Of a stretch of 64,000 bases of DNA, positions 59,950 to 64,000 are shown in pieces. Under the pieces are notes generated by a model, which had not been told where the DNA came from, searched no databases, and saw only the letters and a list, made by a program, of their open reading frames with translations. The stretch is from Fibrobacter sp. UWB11 (GTDB lineage: Bacteria; Fibrobacterota; Fibrobacteria; Fibrobacterales; Fibrobacteraceae). The position numbers and the translations under genes are program-made. The stretch is taken from assembly GCF_900143015.1 (NCBI RefSeq), contig NZ_FSRT01000002.1, positions 248,001 to 312,000 of the forward strand, in the 5' to 3' direction. How positions within the stretch are numbered: position 1 is the first letter of the stretch; each line of letters begins with the position of its first letter.

Positions 59950-60819
59950 TTATTCTTCCTTAGCAATCGCTTTTTCTGCCCAATCTTCCGGGAACGAAAT
60001 GTGTTCCAACTGAATTGCAGACGAATACTTTTCAAACAATTCTTTAATTGACGGAAGAAATTCTTCGTTCCACTTTTGGGGATTCGGATACAAATTTCGC
60101 ACAGCAAGGAACGCCGCCCAAAGAGAGCGTTCATCTTTTTCCTCGACTTCCTCAATATTTGCAGGAATAGCAGAGAAAATCCTATAGTAGAGTCGTCCGT
60201 AATGGGCACAGATATTACGCAAGTCAGTCGTACACCTTAGCCAGCTTTTTAGATTCTTCGGAATCGTCTTATAATACTGACATGCAAAGAGCTTTTGATC
60301 TGCAAGAACAAGGTCTGCATAAAAATAGGACAACATGCCAAACGAGAACAACTCCACAGCCACCCAAATGGGGAACACACCATCATAGCAATCCTGATGA
60401 TGCTTCACAAAAAGAACATTAGAACTATGTTCAACTTCTCTATTGAACGTTTCTAAGAATCTTTGGTGTTTATGCGACGGAGAAAAATTCGATTCAATCA
60501 AATAACCCGTCGGACCATATTTATGCGCATGGAAATACGCAAGTCTCGCCCTCATAGAAATTTCAATCTCTTCAAGAGCCGAGAAAAGCGACCGTCTCAA
60601 CAATCGGTCGAATTCGTATATCTGCACAATTCTTGAAAAACTCGTCCCTGCATTATAGGAACCATCTTGTTTTCTAAACGGTAGGAAATATGCAGACAAC
60701 CTATAATAATTTATGGACTCAAGGCATCGAACAGCATCATCCACACTTTCGATACAACATCCACGTTGTTCGATCTTTTCAGCCTGCTCCCTATACGTTG
60801 TCGCCTTTTTGATTTCCAT
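59950..60819 (-). CDS. Abi_2 family (AbiD/AbiF-like) abortive-infection protein
   Basis: 289-aa protein of the Abi_2 family (PF07751): INYYRLSAYFLPFR near residue 38, RIVQIYEFDRLLRRSLFSALEEIEISMRARLAY, and LRNICAHYGRLYYR, the HEPN R-N-x3-H-type RNase motif. Such proteins trigger growth arrest on phage infection. ATG 60819 begins the family N-terminus (EIKKATTYREQAEKI); TTG 60849 is less likely. First of a pair with the nuclease-like gene. Confidence 0.88.
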   Translation of the reverse strand: MEIKKATTYREQAEKIEQRGCCIESVDDAVRCLESINYYRLSAYFLPFRKQDGSYNAGTSFSRIVQIYEFDRLLRRSLFSALEEIEISMRARLAYFHAHKYGPTGYLIESNFSPSHKHQRFLETFNREVEHSSNVLFVKHHQDCYDGVFPIWVAVELFSFGMLSYFYADLVLADQKLFACQYYKTIPKNLKSWLRCTTDLRNICAHYGRLYYRIFSAIPANIEEVEEKDERSLWAAFLAVRNLYPNPQKWNEEFLPSIKELFEKYSSAIQLEHISFPEDWAEKAIAKEE

Positions 60820-61169
60820 AAAAAAAATGTCCCCCCTGGGACACGTCAATGAGAGGTGCGGGGGGTCCTGTTATTTATAAATATACAATCTTTTTCAAAA
60901 AACAGCAAGTAGCCGTTTATTGAATCAGACAGAAGTAGCCTCACTTTTAAGATGCTTATTGATTGCGGTAAGCCGAGCGTTGCGAGTGCGGCATTTGCAA
61001 AAACCCCTGCGGCTCGACCATAGCCATGCAAGCATGGCTGCGACACACACCTTTCAACCTAATTCGGTAGGCCGATTCCGCCCCCACCTACCCAAAATCT
61101 CCCAAAACAGCGAAAAATACAGGCACACCACATTCACGAGTTCAATAAAGAGCTATCTTTGCATACGAA
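60820..61169. other. 350-bp intergenic region with hairpins
   Basis: No gene seen. Contains a perfect hairpin AGCCATG-caag-CATGGCT (61022-61039), a stem GGTAGG/CCTACC (61066-61071 with 61087-61092) and GC-rich partly complementary stretches at 60966-61015. The AT-rich part 60870-60900 is the likely Abi promoter. No tRNA or known RNA recognised. Confidence 0.5.
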
Positions 61170-61535
61170 ATGGAACTGATCAAAAACTACGACATTAGAG
61201 TCTTGTGCAATCCCGGTGTGGAATCGGCACAGTTGCTCACGCCCGACAACAGCAGGTCAGAAAAGGTTTCGGTCACGAAAGTTTCTGTGATGCCAGGTGC
61301 AGAGCAGCCTCGTCACAAGCACTACACGTCGGAACAGATCTGGGTAGCTATTGCTGGTCGCGGAGTTCTCTTGTTGGCAGACGACAAGGAAGTGCCGTTT
61401 GAAGCAGGCGATGTAGTCCGTTTTTCGGAAAAGGAAATTCACGGACTCAAGAACATGGGTGCCGATATTTTCGAATACATTTGCATCAGTACGCCACCGA
61501 TGAATTTCGCATACGCGTACATGCACGAGAGATAA
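61170..61535 (+). CDS. Cupin-domain protein
   Basis: 121-aa single-domain cupin: PRHKHYTSEQIWVAIAGRG gives the first metal-binding set (H-x-H...E) and FEAGDVVRFSEKEIHGLKN the second (final His). Small-molecule binding or isomerase function cannot be told. Ribosome binding site weak. Transcribed alone between hairpin-rich DNA and a terminator. Confidence 0.9.
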   Translation: MELIKNYDIRVLCNPGVESAQLLTPDNSRSEKVSVTKVSVMPGAEQPRHKHYTSEQIWVAIAGRGVLLLADDKEVPFEAGDVVRFSEKEIHGLKNMGADIFEYICISTPPMNFAYAYMHER

Positions 61536-61540
61536 AAGAA

Positions 61541-61566
61541 GGCGGCCGAGGCCGCCATTTTTCTTA
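61541..61566. terminator. Intrinsic terminator
   Basis: GGCGGC-cgag-GCCGCC followed by ATTTTTCTT; between the convergent cupin and rseP genes. Confidence 0.85.
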
Positions 61567-62943
61567 TTTCAAGAAGAGCGAGATTTTGCCGAAGTCCAGA
61601 ATCGTGATGAACACGAAGAAACTGATGAAGAATGCTGCGGCAACATTTTGAATAACTGATTGAGTTTTTAAACTCAGCGGTTTTCCGCGTACTTTTTCAA
61701 TTCCAAGGAACATGAGCAGGCCACCGTCCGTAATTGCAAGCGGAAGCAAGTTCATTACACCCAAGTTAATGCTGATTAATGCGAGGAGCATCAAGAAATC
61801 CTGGAAACCACTCATCCACACGTTTCCCATTACGGCGACAATGGAGACCGGGCCCGAGAACGCATCGACTTTAACTTGTCCTTGGAACAAGCGTTTGAAG
61901 TATCGGAAAATGCTCGTGGTCATTTTCCAGCTTGTAGCGCAAGTCTTTTCAAACGCTTCAATCGGTCCACGGCGCACAAGGTGCGTTTCGCTGAACATCA
62001 CGTAACCCATCTGGATTCCGACAATGTAGCGTTTGAATTCTTCGTTGTAGGCAGGAGTCATTTTCACGTTGACTTTTTCGCCACCGCGCATGAGCGTCAC
62101 ACTGACTTCGGCTCCTTTGGAGCCATCTATCAAGCGGACAACATCTTCGTAGCGAGAAATGTGTTCGCCGTTGATTTCGAAAATAGTATCACCGCGCAAA
62201 ATTCCAGCTTTTTCAGCAGCAGAGCCTTCCTTGGGCGGCAAGCGCACGATAACGCGATTGCGAGGATAGACTCCGATATCGCCAATGCCCATTTTGATAG
62301 GATCGGATGTCGAATCCATAGCCGGGATTACAAGTTCTTGCGGAACAACCTTGATTGCAAGCGGTTCACCACCGCGATGCACTTCGAGCATGACATTTGC
62401 GCCAAGGCTTACACCAATTTGTTCGCGAAAGTCATCCCATCCTTGCGTTTCCTTGCCATTGATTGCAGTGATTGTATCACCCGGCTGGATGCCCGCCATT
62501 TCGGCAGAAGAATTCTTCGCCACAAATCCAATGATAAGGCTCTTGTTGTCGGGTTCCTGAACACCGACCATATAAAGGATAATCAATAGAACAAACGCAA
62601 AAGCGATATTCACAAACGGTCCCGCAAATGCAATTGCGGCACGCGCCCCTACGGACTTGCCCAAAAAATCATCTTGCGAGGGTTGATTGCCTTCGATGCT
62701 ATCGGGATTTTCACCGGCCATCGCCACATAACCGCCAAAGGGAATTGCAGAGATGCAGTATTCCGTTTCGCCTTTTTTGTAGCGGAAAAGCTTTTTGCCA
62801 AAGCCAACCGAGAAGGTGTTCACCCTAACCTTGTTCCACTTGGCAACAATAAAATGGCCCAGTTCATGAATGGTCACAAGGAAGCTCAGGGCCAACAGCC
62901 CCAAGACAAACATCAACAAATTGTTCAAAATACTCGACATCAT
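61564..62943 (-). CDS. rseP: Site-2 intramembrane zinc protease RseP
   Basis: 459-aa membrane protease that cuts anti-sigma factors inside the membrane. TIHELGHFIVAKW (zinc HExxH), two PDZ domains (about 115-200 and 210-290: AEMAGIQPGDTITAINGKETQG, AAEKAGILRGDTIFEINGEHIS), and NLLPLAITDGG as the second active-site segment. Start is ATGATG (62943 or 62940), no strong ribosome binding site. It could act on the anti-sigma-like protein at 18460-19275; that is inference. Confidence 0.95.
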   Translation of the reverse strand: MMSSILNNLLMFVLGLLALSFLVTIHELGHFIVAKWNKVRVNTFSVGFGKKLFRYKKGETEYCISAIPFGGYVAMAGENPDSIEGNQPSQDDFLGKSVGARAAIAFAGPFVNIAFAFVLLIILYMVGVQEPDNKSLIIGFVAKNSSAEMAGIQPGDTITAINGKETQGWDDFREQIGVSLGANVMLEVHRGGEPLAIKVVPQELVIPAMDSTSDPIKMGIGDIGVYPRNRVIVRLPPKEGSAAEKAGILRGDTIFEINGEHISRYEDVVRLIDGSKGAEVSVTLMRGGEKVNVKMTPAYNEEFKRYIVGIQMGYVMFSETHLVRRGPIEAFEKTCATSWKMTTSIFRYFKRLFQGQVKVDAFSGPVSIVAVMGNVWMSGFQDFLMLLALISINLGVMNLLPLAITDGGLLMFLGIEKVRGKPLSLKTQSVIQNVAAAFFISFFVFITILDFGKISLFLK

Positions 62944-62975
62944 GTTGACAATTTAGAAATTTTGCTTTTAATAGA

Positions 62976-63012
62976 AAAACGGCGCCCCGACAAATAGGGG
63001 CGTCGTTTTGCA
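62976..63012. terminator. Intrinsic terminator for the cellulase gene
   Basis: AACGGCGCCCC-gacaaata-GGGGCGTCGTT with A and T runs on both sides. Confidence 0.85.
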
Positions 63013-63034
63013 TTCTATGAATATGAGAATTTGT

Positions 63035-64000
63035 TTACTTGATGTGTTGTCCCTTCAAGTCAAAGCGTTTGCCGTTCTTTTCGACGAAGAGAGAGTGACC
63101 ATCGAAACGGAAACGCGGTTGCTGAGAGCGAACGACATTAGATTCAACAGGCACGCGGATTGCAATCGTCCCCTGCGAGCTGGAGGATTCTACGTTTGCA
63201 GAAGAGCTTAAGGAAACGCTCGGAACAGAAGAAGAGCTCACGGCGGTTTCGGAAGAACTAGACACAACTGCCGAAGACGAACTCTGCGGAGCACTCGAAG
63301 AAGAAGAAACCGTAGAAGAGCTAGAAGCCGGTACATCCTGTTTTGCAACGCCTGCGGCAGCAAATTCCGGAGCATAGCCAGCATTGATGGCTTCGATTGC
63401 ACCAGCGAGATACGCAAGCGGAGCGTTCCAGTTAATGGCAACTTCATTTGTGGCATAGCTGCAACGCTGATCGGTGTAAGCGGTAGCGGCCTGACCTGTA
63501 CGGTAATCTGCACACTTCCATTCGGCAGCAGAGCCAACGTCTTCGCCGCCCGGCTGTGGGCCACCCACGAGCATTCCCGGAATCGGGTCTTCTACATTAT
63601 CAGAAGTACTCGGACGGTGGTGCGGCATTTTCGGAGACTTGGTGCCGTAACCTGTCACAAAAGACATGTCGAGAGGATTCTTGCCGAGCAAGTAATCGAG
63701 AGCCTTGACGGCAGCCTTGTAATACTTTTGATTGCCCGTGAGGTAATAGGCATGCAACAGCCAAACACCCTGATTGGAAGCAACGGCATTGGATCCCCAT
63801 ACAAAGTCATCCTTGTCCATCACGACGCCAAAACCCGATTCGGCGCGGTTGACAAACTTATCGGCAGTACCCAAAATTTTCTGTTTTGCTTCGCTGGCAT
63901 CGCCACCAAACTGAGTTTGATGAGTTGCTTTTTCGTAAGTGGCAAGGCCCATGACATCACCCCAATACGAAACGTATTCCGAGGAGCCCGACTGCTTGTA
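63035..64000 (-). CDS. GH9 endoglucanase, C-terminal part (cut by window edge)
   Basis: At least 321 aa; the frame is open to position 64000 and the N-terminus lies outside. Glycoside hydrolase family 9 catalytic core: QGVWLLHAYYLTGNQKYYKAA, LLGKNPLDMSFVTGYG, MPHHRPS with active-site His/Arg, and ATNEVAINWNAPLAYLAGA, where the Glu is the expected catalytic acid. A Ser-rich linker and a short C-terminal tail (NGKRFDLKGQHIK) follow, as in Fibrobacter secreted cellulases. Acts outside the cell on cellulose. Confidence 0.95.
   Translation of the reverse strand, partial: YKQSGSSEYVSYWGDVMGLATYEKATHQTQFGGDASEAKQKILGTADKFVNRAESGFGVVMDKDDFVWGSNAVASNQGVWLLHAYYLTGNQKYYKAAVKALDYLLGKNPLDMSFVTGYGTKSPKMPHHRPSTSDNVEDPIPGMLVGGPQPGGEDVGSAAEWKCADYRTGQAATAYTDQRCSYATNEVAINWNAPLAYLAGAIEAINAGYAPEFAAAGVAKQDVPASSSSTVSSSSSAPQSSSSAVVSSSSETAVSSSSVPSVSLSSSANVESSSSQGTIAIRVPVESNVVRSQQPRFRFDGHSLFVEKNGKRFDLKGQHIK

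Noticed and set aside
1-64000. tRNA, rRNA, tmRNA or SRP RNA genes
   Set aside because: No cloverleaf with a T-loop GTTCRA-type signal and no conserved RNA core noticed by eye; a covariance search was not possible.

Overview
The window looks like a chromosome segment of a Fibrobacter species (Fibrobacterota). The grounds are two proteins with the Fibrobacter succinogenes major paralogous (FISUMP) domain, a C-terminal GH9 cellulase fragment, polyserine linkers in secreted proteins and lipoproteins, type IX-like C-terminal tails on secreted enzymes, and moderate GC. I saw no rRNA, tRNA, CRISPR array, transposase or integrase.

Layout. 55-4241 (minus): a LlaJI/McrBC-type restriction-modification module (C5 methyltransferase, McrB-like GTPase, PD-(D/E)XK nuclease). 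4242-5085: a structured non-coding stretch with a repeat, then an ORF6N-domain gene. 6113-11597 (minus): a six-gene TonB2/TtpC-type energy-transduction operon (DUF3450, TtpC-like ExbB, ExbB, ExbD, TonB, TPR protein). It is followed by a large lipoprotein and a TonB-dependent receptor (11677-16036). 16181-19778 (minus): a translationally coupled ECF sigma factor, membrane anti-sigma-like protein and secreted caspase-fold/surface-repeat protein. 19888-24441: nitroreductase, peptidase T, SLC13 transporter, FISUMP protein. 24446-29221: a Gfo/Idh-TolB fusion, an AgmX/PglI-tail protein and PanE, flanked by inverted copies of a 120-bp structured repeat. 29257-36407: MutT, a glutathione peroxidase/MarR/phosphatase operon, duplicated small periplasmic proteins, an esterase and a DUF2157/DUF4401/GDYXXLXY trio. 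36580-43360: dxr, two serine-linker lipoproteins, then cdsA-uppS-frr. 43553-50863: a pectate-lyase-like enzyme, a TetR-led cluster (GNAT, CAT, HXXEE), a flavoprotein, DUF3795, a racemase and pyrH. 51030-58037: an M6 protease, etfB-etfA-acyl-CoA dehydrogenase and a FISUMP lipoprotein. 58448-60819: an Abi_2/nuclease pair. 61170-64000: cupin, rseP and a GH9 cellulase cut by the window edge.

How the genes work together. The most interesting signal is a two-block motif, RGTRACA-N15-RGTGTTMCA. It lies directly upstream of the TonB2/TtpC operon, the TonB receptor, the ECF sigma operon and a distant flavoprotein gene; a version with shorter spacing precedes the nitroreductase. This suggests one envelope/redox regulon, possibly run by the ECF sigma factor and its caspase-like partner. 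A second layer is a set of 25-40 nt palindromic repeats that share a GTCAT end and have variable but self-complementary cores. Several sit inside reading frames, including between a strong ribosome binding site and a signal peptide, inside a lipoprotein signal sequence, at the C-terminus of exbB and within the restriction nuclease.
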